The translations under genes and the position numbers were made by a program. The notes beneath the pieces were generated by a model, which saw nothing but the letters and a program-made list of their open reading frames with translations, was not told where the DNA came from and searched no databases. From Antedon mediterranea (lineage: Eukaryota > Echinodermata > Crinoidea > Comatulida > Antedonidae), in NCBI RefSeq assembly GCF_964355755.1, contig NC_092677.1, positions 10,066,601 to 10,130,600 of the forward strand: a DNA stretch of 64,000 nucleotides, given 5' to 3'. Positions 1-11,228 of the stretch are shown piece after piece; within the stretch, counting starts at the first letter, position 1, and each line of letters opens with the position of its first letter.

Positions 1-119
1 ATTAAATAGGATATAATGCCATTTTTGACAGATACGGTTATTGGCAATAGCAACTGTGGATGTAATTTATCTTTCTGTAGACAAGGGGGACCATGCGTGT
101 GCCGATAAGTTAATAGTTA

Positions 120-269
120 GTGTGGTGCTATCGGCACAGTCAATCATGCATCAAATTCACTATTTTCTATCAGTATGGCCAAATCGTGACAGTAAGCCGA
201 AAATAGATAGAAATAAGATAGAAAATAGTAAATGACATGCATGGTTGACTGTACAGTGCTGATAGCCAC
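120..269. repeat. Imperfect inverted repeat (MITE-like hairpin)
   Basis: The arm at about 120-171 and the reverse complement of about 217-269 share blocks such as ACTATTTTCTATC and a GACTGT/GCTATC end. They could fold into an imperfect hairpin of about 150 bp. It lies downstream of the last RBFA exon seen in the window, so it is probably intronic. No protein is encoded, and I could not define a target-site duplication. Confidence 0.55.
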
Positions 270-328
270 TTCTATTCTTGGCTAGTACAATATTTTTATC
301 TCTGGTAGAGTTCACTGTACAAACGTAC

Positions 329-1967
329 CTAATGGTAAACGCATATTTATCCAGTACTTCTTGCACCTTATCATCACTTTCAACATTACCTGATGCTTGC
401 CAGTAAACATGACAAGTTCGCAAATCTCCAGCCAACCTAACCTGTTCACAAAAAAAAATTAAACATCGAAACAGAATGAACTACAGTTCTGTCTTATACA
501 GTATTTTCTGATTTTTCTGGTGAGGTAATTGAAAATAGAAGGTGAAAATGAAAATTTGGCTATATTTTTAATATAATACATTTCGGTTGATATTTTTTCG
601 CAAAAAACGGCATGTAGTTTTAGCTTGGTTGCCATGTACTTGCTTGGATGTAGTGTTAAGTTGATAAAACACTATTGCTATTAAAATCTGATGGGTGCTG
701 CTGACAAGAAAACTAACCAATGGAATCCCCAGCCTTTAAGGTTGATGTCAGATTTAAATATGTATTAAAAAATACAAATTCAACAAATTCAGTAGTGTAT
801 TAAAAAAATAATTAAAAAAATTCAGTAGGCCATTTTAATGTTACATCATTTTTACAAAAGTGAATAACGTTATTAAAACTACAAAATGGCCTATTCAAAG
901 TTTGATTTTATTCATATTTTTGTTCAAGTTTTGGGAAACAATACAAGATTTTGTATTGCTAAAATAAAAATATTTACTCCAAGTATCTGGACATTTAACC
1001 TCCCTAATTCTTCACTGATCATATCAGAATTGATGAAATCACTGACGTGCTGAAACAAGTTGTCATTCAAGCACCGAAGTCTGATGTTATCTTCGGGTTG
1101 TATCTGGCCGGACTTCCTAGATGTTGTCTTGTTAGTCTAATGGGCGCCAAAAGCACAAATAATTATTAATTTTAAGTATAATTCCTTTTAAATATTTATT
1201 ATTGATTGAGGCCGGATATTTTTAAAATCAAAAATGGCAAAAGGTTTATCAGACATCGTTTCATACTATGCTATTTATATAATGGATAAAGGCATTGTAC
1301 AGTAGTAGGTATAGTAGTAAGTAGCATTTACATGACCATACTGTTCTGTACTTTCGGCCAGAAAAAAGTTAAATAATCCCATGTTTTTATAGAAATTAAC
1401 CTAAAATACAGATCAATAGACTTATAGTTAACAACAACAACACGTCAGACCGACATACCGATTTAGTAAACTGTGTAGGATTGTTCACATCAAAATAAAA
1501 TTGTTTCCTAAAAAGATAAGATCAACAATTATGCTACAATCATTTTTACTGTATATGTTTTTTTAATAATCAAAACATTGCACACACATCATGACCTGTA
1601 ATGTATGCAGCTAGACTCCTTTCTTATCGTCACCTCAAATGAATTAAGGATGTCCAGCAGACAAGAGGCAGATCCCGACACAGCAGGCGAAGAGAAACTG
1701 ACACTGGTCAGGACAGCCTACTAGTAGGCCTAGCTAGGGCCTAGCTAGTTAGGCCATTTTGGCCTGGCCTAACTAGCTAGAGAAATTAAGTTGCAATCCA
1801 TTATGATAGGCCTACCTTTTCTTTACAAGAAGCCTGGTCATTTTTTCGAATTGTGATCTCTTCATTAGCAATGGATAAATTGAAAAACATCTTGGTATTT
1901 GTTGGGTAAATAATAATGTATTCGATTGTAAAAGTCTCATTACATGATGAACCATGGGCGCAGCCAT
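329..1967 (-). CDS. RBFA: RBFA, mitochondrial ribosome-binding factor A (5' four exons, partial)
   Basis: RBFA assists maturation of the small ribosomal subunit; animal homologues act in mitochondria. Exons in transcript order are 1967-1816, 1507-1459, 1136-978 and 441-329, each bounded by AG and GT, and the phases join without a stop. Exon 1 starts MAAPMVHHVMRLLQS, basic and amphipathic as expected for a mitochondrial presequence. Exon 3 carries EDNIRLRCLNDNLFQHV and SEELGRLNVQI, and exon 4 carries DLRTCHVYWQASG; both match the RBFA KH-like core as I remember it. The 3' exons should lie beyond the left edge, since no continuation is visible in 1-328. The start codon faces SS18, from which the hAT element now separates it. 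The ends of exons 1 and 2 are inferred from splice signals and frame alone. Confidence 0.85.
442..977 (-). other. RBFA intron 3, with a degraded TTAA-element arm
   Basis: No coding potential is seen. About 820-955 resembles the right arm of the element at 44625-47091: it shares words such as AAGTGAATAAC, CTACAAAA and GGCCTATTCAAA, and ends in a degraded form of the GGGGACAATAC terminus. The other two RBFA introns (1137-1458 and 1508-1815) show nothing recognisable. Confidence 0.5.
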
Positions 1968-2238
1968 TTTGAAATATAATCGAGTTCAAAAGTTCAGGAA
2001 TCGTCTACTTATTTTATAACGAATATTACCTTTAAAAATGTCCTCAATTTAAGTATTATTATTGTCAAATAAATTCAAATAACAAAGTTGATAACGAAAT
2101 AATACACTATATATTATAAAAGAGAAATATTAAAATATCTTATATTCATTATCATAAATATTCTTTTTGTTATGATAGTTTTATCATTTATAAATGGTAT
2201 ATGCCGAAAATAAGAGCGAAGTCGATGTTTCAAAGAAT
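1968..2238. promoter_or_regulatory. RBFA-side half of a split bidirectional promoter
   Basis: This interval lies between the RBFA start codon and the left end of the hAT element, and ends in the target-site duplication CAAAGAAT (2231-2238). Joined to 11229-11412 it rebuilds a spacer of about 455 bp between two divergent housekeeping genes, the usual geometry of a shared promoter. No TATA box or CpG-dense core is obvious, so the promoter assignment is an inference from gene layout. Confidence 0.5.
2231..2238. repeat. Left target-site duplication of the hAT element
   Basis: CAAAGAAT stands directly before the left terminus CATAGTTGCCA and recurs exactly at 11221-11228, directly after the right terminus. 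Eight base pairs is the hallmark duplication length of the hAT superfamily. Confidence 0.9.
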
Positions 2239-2249
2239 CATAGTTGCCA
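2239..2249 (+). repeat. hAT left terminal inverted repeat
   Basis: CATAGTTGCCA pairs with the right terminus TGGCAACGCTG at 11210-11220, matching at 9 of 11 positions including an invariant GTTGCCA block. Confidence 0.8.
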
Positions 2250-2251
2250 TT

Positions 2252-2347
2252 TCTGGCATTATTATGCTTTCTGGCATTTTTTGGAGGCTCACGGCATCTG
2301 GCATAATGCCGCGGCATTATTTAGCCGTTTTTAGCATAATCTGGCAT
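2252..2347 (+). promoter_or_regulatory. Left subterminal TCTGGCAT motif cluster
   Basis: TCTGGCAT starts at 2252, 2270, 2297 and 2340, interleaved with GGCATAAT/GGCATTAT variants. hAT transposases such as Ac bind short subterminal repeats, so these are candidate transposase-binding sites. Binding is inferred. Confidence 0.6.
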
Positions 2348-2404
2348 AATTTCGTGTTTTTAAACAAACAAAAAATAATATATCACAGAACAATCTGGGA
2401 TTAG

Positions 2405-2522
2405 TCTTGGATCTCGTACATATCATCTCGTACATTATCATCTCGTACATATCATCTCGTACATATCATCTCGTACATATCATCTCGTACATATCATCTC
2501 GTACATATCATCTCGTACAATA
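2405..2522 (+). repeat. 14-bp minisatellite in the transposon 5' region
   Basis: About eight near-identical copies of a 14-bp unit (ATCTCGTACATATC) run head to tail. The rest of 2523-3993, upstream of the transposase start codon, has no recognisable gene. The open frame through the repeat is a by-product of its composition. Confidence 0.85.
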
Positions 2523-3304
2523 TACAACAGTGCACTGTCACTACTACTACCGAGTGTGCGATAAGCAGCTCAAGAAACCAAGGTCTAGGATTGACCAATT
2601 AGGTTGCTCCATTTGAGAGATCATGCTGCTTATTGGATCCCCAGATGATGTAATCAATTGGACGAAAACATTGTGAACAAAGGTTTTTTTTTTCAATTAC
2701 ACAATTGCAGTAAGTATCCATCATTATCACTTGGAACCATTTAATGAACTGAATTTGGGTTGGGTCAATCGGCTCAATTACAGTGATTTAGTTTACTTGT
2801 TTATGTTATGTAAATATTTAAAAGGAACGAATAAAAAATAAAATCGAATAGTCCACTACAAAGTAAAACTGTTTCGTTCGCTCTTTTCAGCCGAAAATAA
2901 GTAGTTAACAGTAGAAATTTAATTTTTTTTTTTTACATGGATATACCCAGTGGATCGTACACTACATGATTCAATCACTTTTATGTTGGTTCGGTGGGGT
3001 TTGCTATGTTTTTTTTTAGGTTTGCAAGGGTTTGCTGGGGTTTAGCAATAACCTGTTTTTTCCGCCAAATTGGACGCCATATTGGATTCTGGCATGATGA
3101 TGTCATTGTTATCGACTCGATTTATCAACTACTATGAGAAGTAGTTATTAAAGTAAGCCTCAGCAAATTTTAATCATCATAACACAACTCCAAGTAAAAA
3201 AAACGTGAATTTGTTTTCCCTATCCCCTGGTTGGAGAGACACACCTTACCGGTGACAGCGTTTTGTTTAATGCTTTTGTCTTTCCTCGGCCTCGTGTCTT
3301 GTTT

Positions 3305-3520
3305 TTCATATATATATATATATATATATATGTCTACGAAACAAATTTGTAGTGATTAAAACAATGAAGTAACCAAGTTTTCTGCTGTTATTTTATTTAT
3401 TTATGCTCTACCTTGGTATTGAGCACTCTATCCAAACGGTCTGAAAATTTCAACCTGAGTATATATATTTCTATGTTTTTTTTTGTATTGCCGAAATGAA
3501 TAAAATAAAATAAAAAAATA
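3305..3520 (+). repeat. TA microsatellite and probable LINE 3' tail inside the transposon
   Basis: A (TA)n run lies near 3307-3332. About 3370-3520 ends in TTGCCGAAATGAATAAAATA followed by A-rich repeats. This resembles the 3' end of the LINE at 29588-30716, which ends GATGCCGAAATAAATCAAATC. I read it as a small LINE 3' fragment nested in the hAT element. Confidence 0.45.
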
Positions 3521-3993
3521 TATATAGGTATTTGTGTGTGTTAATAGGCATATTGTGTGTGTTATATAGGCCAAAATTTGAAAGTGCCGTAAAAATTTTT
3601 CCCCAAGACCCTGGGATGGGGATTTTTTTCTGACATTCTATATGGTATACTCTATCAGAAAAAAAAGAAAACAATTTTCCTATACTTTTTCCCCGCAAAA
3701 TTTGTACTGCACCAAGGCTAGAGAACTGTCAAAACACTACTTTCTAGGTGTTTTATGTGGTTTTCTTTTCAGCTGGAAATTCTTTAAAGTCATTGATTGA
3801 TAACATTTATTTTTAAATATGCAATAGGACTGTAAAGTGTGTCAGGTACTATGAATACTAACACTTTAGTGGTCCCAATGCACCATATGTACCAACTCCC
3901 AACATCCCTCCCTCTATGGCTTAATTTTTAACATTTTGTGCTGAAGTAGGCTTTTTTTGTATAACTGTATACACGTGCTTGTGATGAAACAAG

Positions 3994-6900
3994 ATGTCTC
4001 AGTCCAATCTTTTTACGTTTGGCTTTAAAACCAGTGACGGTAACGTTGACTGCCTATTAATTAGGTTATGTCTTCTAATTGGCATTATGTCTAGATAGAG
4101 CCATAAAAATGTGTAGGCATATATTTCACAATGAAGTAGTCACAGGATAGGGACGGCTAGGTTATATTAGGTAGACACGGTAACAAGGCCTCGTCATTAG
4201 GACAGGGTGGGCTCATGGACACAAAATAATCAACAGAAATTTACAACAGTAGGCCTATCTAAAGCAAAACTAATTTACTATGTGCTGTCCCACATTCCAA
4301 CTTAATTTGGTTATCACACCATTTATTAAGGATTAACAAAACTGTGAAGTAAATTCTAAATTTTAGAAAATGTGCGAGCAGATCATACGACTAAGGCTGA
4401 AAGTTCTAAAAAAAAGAAAACCAAAAAAACATCTGTGGCATCAGGAGTACGAAGCCCAGGACCCAGTGAGTTTTGTTTTAATATTTACCCTTGTATAAGT
4501 ATATATAAATATATATTGAACATTAAGCTAATATATAGTCCTGATCACGCAATTCGGTGTCGCTTCGACTATAACAGAGTTCTCAATACAGTATTTGTTT
4601 ATTACATAAGAGTGTTTTGTCTGTCTGTCTTACTCTTATATGCCTAACAAGATTCACATTTGTTAAACAGGTCGGACAATTGGATCTACAAAAAAACAGA
4701 AGTGGTGGCGGAAATATGGAAGAAAAACGAGTACGTATGGTCTTGTATGGTTTTCAAATACTGTTTTTAAAAATTACGTCATTTTCATTGGTTTGTTAAA
4801 ATTTGTTTGCCAGTTGTAGCAAAAACAATACATGAATGTTTGGACTTGGTTACATGCAGAATATCTCACAATCCACCCGGAGATGGAAGTTGTCAGTTTC
4901 ATGCGATTATATCACAATTAGATCAGGAGTGGCCAGGAACACATTTACAGTTGAGAAGATCTGCTGTGCAGTACATAAAAAAACAGGTTAGTAATATAGA
5001 ACATCACTTTCTTTATTATTGGTTTTGTTAAATAAATTAAACTTATTTTCTGTAACTAGACATTGCTAACATGATTGGTTACTTTATTTGGTTAGTGCTT
5101 TAAAGATAGTGCCTACAAGACAAAATTACTAATGGTCCATAATTCGAAGTCTATACCTGATTTCGCAAGAAAGATGTCCAAAGTAGGGACATATGGTGAC
5201 GAGTTTACCCTGTCTGCTTGTGCAAAAGTGTTGAATACAGATATAATCTGTTTAAAATATGACGATGTTAATCGAAAAGGATTTTCTGTGAGATATTATC
5301 AGGAAGGACATAAGACACACGAAGACCCAATCATGCTTGCTTTACATAGAAAGCATTACTATGTCATAGGTACGTTTTAAACAATTAGTCAAAATAGTTT
5401 TCTATAGCTAAGTTTGAACGTAATGAACGAAATTAATATAACAGGTGAGTGCATTGCCCATGAACACAATTCTCATTTTCTGTTTGAATTTTAGAATAAT
5501 TGGACCTTGCTTCCAATCCCTACTGTGCTTTCTCAAAAAAAAAAGAGAAACTATTTGCGTTCTTAGAAGTATCATTATAAAATAATCTTCTAACTGCTGC
5601 ACATTTTTCCCTCTTTTTAGAACCAACAGATGATACAACTTCAAGTACTATCCTAATTGACGAGCCAGGTAGGCCATACTTGTGTAATATGGAAATACTG
5701 TAGTATGTGTTGGTAAACACATTATATTATTATATTAAACAATTTATCTAGCCACGTTGTATATATTATATTTATTTTCCAGAGCCAGATAATGATCATG
5801 GGAGTGATGAAGACAACATCCTTATTGATGATCAAGGTAGGCATAATTCGTTTTAATAAAAGTATGTGATGTATAAAATCATATTTCATAGTTAATGTAA
5901 CAAACCATTTGCACTAGCCATGTTGTCTACATTGAATTTTATTTTCCAGAGCCAGATAATGATCATGAAAGTGATGAAGAAAACATCCTTATTGATGATC
6001 AAGGTAAACATAATTCATTGTAATTAAAGTAGGCCTATGTGTTGTATAAAATCATATTTCGTAGTATGTAACAAACCATTTTAATAGCCATGTTGTATGC
6101 ATTGAATTTTATTTTCCAGGGCCAGATTATGATCATGAAGGGGATGAAGACAACATCCTTATTGATGATCAAGGTAGGCATAATTCGTTTTAATAAAAGT
6201 ATGTGATGTATAAAATCATATTTCATAGTTAATGTAACAAACCATTTGCACTAGCCATGTTGTCTACATTGAATTTTATTTTCCAGAGCCAGATAATGAT
6301 CATGAAAGTGATGAAGAAAACATCCTTATTGATGATCAAGGTAAACATAATTCATTGTAATTAAAGTAGGCCTATGTGTTGTATAAAATCATATTTCGTA
6401 GTATGTAACAAACCATTTTAATAGCCATGTTGTATGCATTGGATTTTATTTTCCAGGGCCAGATTATGATCATGAAGGGGATGAAGACAACATCCTTATT
6501 GATGATCAAGGTAGGCATAATTCGTTTTAATAAAAGTATGTGATGTATAAAATCACATTTCATAGTTAATGTAACCAACCATTTGAATATAGCCATGTTG
6601 TATGCATTGAAGTTTATTTTCCAGAGCCAGATTATGATCATGAAGGGGATGAAGAAAATATAATTATTGGAGATCAAGGTAAGCATAATTTGTTTTAATT
6701 AAAGTATCCAATGTATAAAATCATATTTCATAGTTAATGTAACCAACCATTTGAATAGCCATGTTGTCTACATTGAATTTTATTTTCCAGAGCCAGATTA
6801 TGATCATGAAAGTGATGAAGACAAAATCCTTACTGATGATCAAGGTAAACATAATTCGTTTTAATTAAAGTATGCAATGTAAAAATCATATTTCATAGTT

Positions 6901-9900
6901 AATGTAACCAACCATTTGAATAGCCATGTTGTCTACATTGAATTTTATTTTCCAGAGCCAGATTATGATCATGAAAGTGATGAAGACAACATTCTTATTG
7001 ATGATCAAGGTAAACATAATTCGTTTTAATTAACGTATGTGTTGTATAAAATCATAGTATATAACAAACCATTTGCACTAGCCATGTTGTATACATTATA
7101 TTTTGTTTTCCAGAGCCAGATATTGATCATGAAAATGATGAAGAAAACATCCTTATTGATGATCAAGGTAAACATTATTTACTTGATGTTTGATTAAAAA
7201 CATAATTTTTGTTTGTAAACAAATTATATGCTTGTATTAAACAATTTAAACAACCATGTTGTATATATTATGCTTTATTCCAGAGCCAGACAATAATCAT
7301 GAAAGTGATGAAGACAACATCCTAATTGATGGTAGGCATACATTTTTTAAAATTAATTAATTTTAGCAACTTTTATTTTAACTACAACAAGCATTTCCTT
7401 TCTTGGTGACGCCACTATTTTTTGGGAAATAAATGTTATTTTGATTGATTGATTGAACAATAATAATAATTTCAATGTTATATAGAGCTAAGGTGTTTAT
7501 TAAAATATAAAATGTGTATAATAGTTTTTCCATAATTGGCAAACGCCTATTTTTAATCAACAGATCATAGAGAAACAGATAATGAAGATGAAGAAACCAT
7601 TCAACAATCTAGTAAGCATATCCAGCCAGTTGTTTTGATTTATTCATTATCATCATGTATTTTCCGAATTTATGGTTGTAGGCCCCATTTTTTTAGATTT
7701 TTTTAAAAAACATTATTAGCTATGTGCTATTGCTTTTGTGCATTTTATATACCGTAATAAATATCATTTTATTGTGAAGACGTTCACTATCATGTCTTAT
7801 TTTATAATTCAGTCTTACATTTTAAACAATCTAAATTTTCCGTATCTTGCTTGATCACGCTGTGATGTTTAGACGCATAATGATTAAACATTGCAATAGT
7901 CTGGCAACTTAATGGCCGTTTTAGTTTTAACAATATCACAACAATCTATCTATATTAGCATCAATATTTTACAGTGACCTCTTAAGCCTAAACAAATGAA
8001 CGAAGACAACATTTGTAAGAAAAACTTTTTCTTTCATTAGGAAAAGAGTATAACCAAAGCTATCGACTTGATTGGGAACGTAAGAGGTGGGCCATAGGAT
8101 GGTTGACGAAAGGTTCAGAAAATAACACTGCCTTCTGCAAATGGTGTAGAAAAACGTTTCGGTCAAAGCTCTCGATTATAAGGCAGCATTCAAAATCCAG
8201 AGTGCATTCTACTGCAGCAAAGGCAACAAGAAGTATTCCGAAGCAAGGCATCGCACACTTTTACGGCAAAGCTGTTGTTGTTGAAGCGGAACTTAACTTA
8301 GTTGCTTTAATAGCAAGGAGGAATATTCCTTTTTTATTTTTAGACCATTTAATTCCAACACTACAAGAAATTATCAAGGACTCAAAAGTAATTACGAATA
8401 TTAAATGTGGCCGTACAAAAGGAACATATCTTTTAACCGAATGTCTAGCGCCATATGCACATAAACAGCTTGTTGGAAAGTTGAAAAAATCAAAAGGTAA
8501 TGTACCGCAACATTTAATCATCTCAACATTGTATTGTAAACTATTATTGAACTATTATTATTTGGGGTATGATCCTCACTATTTAATATGCTCTATTATG
8601 TTTAAGGTTTCTCTATCCTGTGCGACAAAGCCACCGATATGACAACAGAACAGACGTTTTGCGTCAGTGTTAGATTCTTTGACGAGGAAGACAAAAGAGT
8701 GGTAACTGCATTCTATCGTCTCCTAAAGGTTGGGGTAAGTGATGGAAATGCTGCTGGGTTGTTTGCTCTACTTCAAAAGACGTTGGAAGAAGATGGCTTA
8801 ACATGGAAGTCGGTGATTGGGTATGCCTCAGATGGAGAAAATCTAATGCAAGGCGACCTCAACTCTGTACTAACCAGAGTCAAAGAGGCATCACCCACAA
8901 TATTTGTCCTTAAATGTTTCTGCCATTCCTTTCATTTGGTGACAAGTCACGCATGTGAACATCTTTCAAAAAGTGCGGAGCAACTTGTGCACGATGTCTA
9001 CAATTATTTCAAAAACTCTTCAAAGAGGTACGTCTACTAACACAATGTAGTTTATGTGTAGTTTATGTGTAGTCCTTGATTTATCTTGAGTGAAAGTGTA
9101 TACTAATGTGAATTTGAAGATACATTGCACCTTCTAAATATTACAATTTGCTTCAAACCAGTAATATGAATTCTATTTATATGTTTTTAAGGAAACTGAG
9201 ATTTGAAGAGTTGCAGCGAGAGTTTAGTGTTCAACCTCATAAACTTCTAAAGCCTTGTCAAACGAGATGGCTTTCACTTGCAACTTGTGTACAAAGAGTC
9301 CTTGAGCAGTGGAAAGTTTTGTATGAATTTTTTGATGCAGAAGCCCATCAACCAATATCGAAGCGCAACCCAAGTGCAGTGAAAATCTACCAAGTGATGA
9401 AAGAAAAACATGTGAAAGCTACCTTAGAGTTTCTACACTATGTTCTTCCTGACTTCACCATATTAAATAAAATGTTACAATCGGATGAATTTAAACTGCA
9501 CAAGTAAGTCTTGGTAATTTGCCGATTAACCCTTTTTTATTTGCTTAATTGTTTGTTTACAGTATAAACTATATATTATGGAGGCTGAACTTATGCATAT
9601 AAAATGTCACGCCTGTTTTTCTAATAATGTCCAAGATATATTTAAGCGACGTATGTTCGTAAAACAGTTGTGAAATCAGTTCATTTTTCATTTTACAGAC
9701 TACTTCCTGAAGCAAGGAGAATTGTACAGTCTCTATGTGCAAATTTTATGCAAGAAGAATATATTGACGACACAATTAACAAACTTCCCGATATCACCAA
9801 TGAAGCCAAGTGGAAGATTGTAAGTGAAGTATATGCTGGGGAGGAAGCTGCCGTCATCTCCAGGTCTATGGTACCGCATGAAAGGGAGTCTTTCCTCAAA

Positions 9901-10485
9901 CGATGTCGGCAGTGGTACATAGAAGCTGTAAATCAGATAGGGAAAAGAATAAATTTCGATGACCAGATTCTACGTAACCTGGTTTCCCTTGACCCTCGGA
10001 AGTTAAAGAACAACCAGTCTACTATTTCTGCTGGCAATGCACTGGCCCACAGATTCAGCCACATGGTAACCAGCAAAAGCATGATAGATAGGCAGTGGCG
10101 TTCTTTGTACTTTAACAGAGAATTCCTGAAAAAGGCTCCACAGGGAATTACAGCCTTTTGGTTACATGTTTCTGAGGAAGACAGTTACAAGAGCTTGGGG
10201 GAATTTGCATGTCAGTTACTAGCACTACCCCATAGTACAGCAACTGTAGAACGAGTTTTTTCAAAGGTTAGCCTTAACAAGACAAAATGTCGGAACCGAC
10301 TTGGTCTTGTAACCCTTGAAGCAGTCCTGACAACATCCCAATGTTTCAAAGGCAATTTCGTATCTGACCCTACACTATTTGAATTGTACAGCAAAGCATT
10401 TTATTCGTACAAGGCAAGGTTTTCTGATTGTGACCGGGAACGATATGAAAACGAAGACCAAGAACAACCACTTTTAGATGTGTAG
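3994..10485 (+). CDS. Transposon-borne OTU protease-acidic repeat-BED-hAT transposase fusion
   Basis: Exons: 3994-4039, 4367-4465, 4671-4730, 4814-4986, 5096-5369, 5621-5668, nine 54-nt exons starting at 5783, 5950, 6120, 6287, 6457, 6625, 6791, 6956 and 7114, then 7284-7331, 7564-7611, 8041-8496, 8607-9027, 9192-9503 and 9699-10485. The sum is 3,258 nt, giving 1,085 residues with no stop or frameshift. Residues 69-217 form an OTU-type cysteine protease domain: PPGDGSCQFHAI supplies D92 and C95, and KHYYVI supplies H213. Residues 218-427 are acidic repeats. A BED-like finger (CKWC, later H-x5-H) lies near residues 455-480. The hAT RNase-H-like core shows D586/D590, D655 in YASDGE, CFCHSFH, QTRWLSL, and the C-terminal dimerisation block with E1008 in ATVERVFS. 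A polyadenylation signal AATAAA follows at 10634. The family resembles KIAA1586/ZBED-like hAT proteins. The first exon (MSQSNLFTFGFKTSD) rests on phase and splice sites only. Confidence 0.85.
5783..7331 (+). repeat. Tandem micro-exon array (10 exon-intron units of ~167 bp)
   Basis: Ten successive units each contain one exon (nine of 54 nt, the last of 48 nt) plus an intron of about 104-116 bp, starting 158-170 bp apart. Every exon begins with the last two bases of a split codon and ends with one base (phase 1-1), so any number can be added or skipped without shifting frame. The encoded 18-residue unit resembles EPDNDHESDEDNILIDDQ. Units 2 and 4, and units 3 and 5, are almost identical at a spacing of 337 bp, which points to a recent two-unit duplication. 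Confidence 0.9.
7385..7460 (+). repeat. Probable LINE/SINE 3' tail between transposon exons
   Basis: The segment ends in GGGAAATAAATGTTATTTTG followed by ATTGATTGATTGA. An AATAAA-like signal with a short simple-repeat tail is typical of non-LTR 3' ends. There is no coding content, so this rests on the tail alone. Confidence 0.35.
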
Positions 10486-11209
10486 GCTAAAGTAATATGT
10501 AAATGTTGGTACAGTATATTGCTCTGTACCATTAACCGACTGCGACATTAATAATCACTTGGAAACAGAAAGGTAGAAAATTGGAATAAAAACAATACTA
10601 GGTCCTATCCTTAATAGGTAACGCTTTTTTGTAAATAAAAGCTTTGGAGAGGTTTTGATGGGGCGGCATTGAATTTATTATGTATTATAAGTGTGTTATT
10701 GTTTTATAGGATATAAATCCAGAATAAATACGAATGCGTTTCCATCGTCCAACTCCCTTTCTACACACGCGTATAAGCTGACGCTACCCTTTCCACCACA
10801 AGAGTACTGCGATTTTTATGTTCATCGCCTACTGTCTGCTGCTGAGCATGAGTGCTCATTTACTGAGCTCTGATTGGTTGTGAAGTTTTTGCTTTGAAAA
10901 AAAGTAGAAAAAATTCAATTCGCCATTGATCACTATGATTGAATGATTTTGCATCCATTTTTTTTGTATATGGACACTTATTTAAAGAAAAAAAATAAAC
11001 GCACATTTAATAACAAAAATATAAATGTAAATTTTTAACATTGCGAATCTAATTTTAGGCCTTTTTTGTGTCAATTGGCGTTTTACAGACTTTTTAGGCA
11101 TGTAGCCGTTGGTGGCGCTATTTAGTTCTACATTTTTTGGAATCTGGCATTATTTTTCCCAATCTGGCATTATTTGAGACAGGCTACGGCATAATTTAAA
11201 TTTTATCGC
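10486..11209 (+). other. Transposon 3' untranslated and subterminal region
   Basis: It follows the transposase stop codon. AATAAA occurs at 10634. About 10720-10795 (around ACGCGTATAAGCTGACGC) resembles one arm of the palindromic element at 19616-19765. The last 80 bp carry TCTGGCAT motifs at 11143 and 11163. No other gene is visible. Confidence 0.6.
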
Positions 11210-11228
11210 TGGCAACGCTGCAAAGAAT
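11210..11228 (+). repeat. hAT right terminal inverted repeat plus right target-site duplication
   Basis: TGGCAACGCTG (11210-11220) is the complement of the left terminus with two mismatches. It is followed by CAAAGAAT (11221-11228), an exact copy of 2231-2238. Confidence 0.9.

Larger units (their letters stand above)
2239..11220 (+). mobile_element. Complete hAT-superfamily DNA transposon encoding an OTU-BED-hAT protein
   Basis: The left end reads CATAGTTGCCA and the right end, reverse-complemented, reads CAGCGTTGCCA (9 of 11 positions match). An identical 8-bp duplication, CAAAGAAT, flanks both ends. Subterminal TCTGGCAT motifs occur four times near the left end (2252, 2270, 2297, 2340) and twice near the right end (11143, 11163), all in the same orientation. 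The 8,982-bp interior carries one spliced gene at 3994-10485, in frame from ATG to stop with the transposase at its 3' end. The perfect TSD and the uninterrupted 1,085-codon reading frame suggest a recent, possibly autonomous insertion. It sits between RBFA and SS18. Element boundaries are read directly; present activity cannot be judged. Confidence 0.9.

Noticed and set aside
2407-2616. 69-codon frame over the 14-bp minisatellite
   Set aside because: The frame consists of translated repeat units (SYISSRTYHLVHI); no splice link to the transposase gene was found.
7560-8040. Possibility that the OTU part and the hAT part are two separate genes
   Set aside because: Donor and acceptor at 7611/8041 keep the phase, there is no stop, poly(A) signal or start between them, the whole sums to a multiple of three, and one pair of TIRs and TSDs encloses both. 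RNA would settle it.
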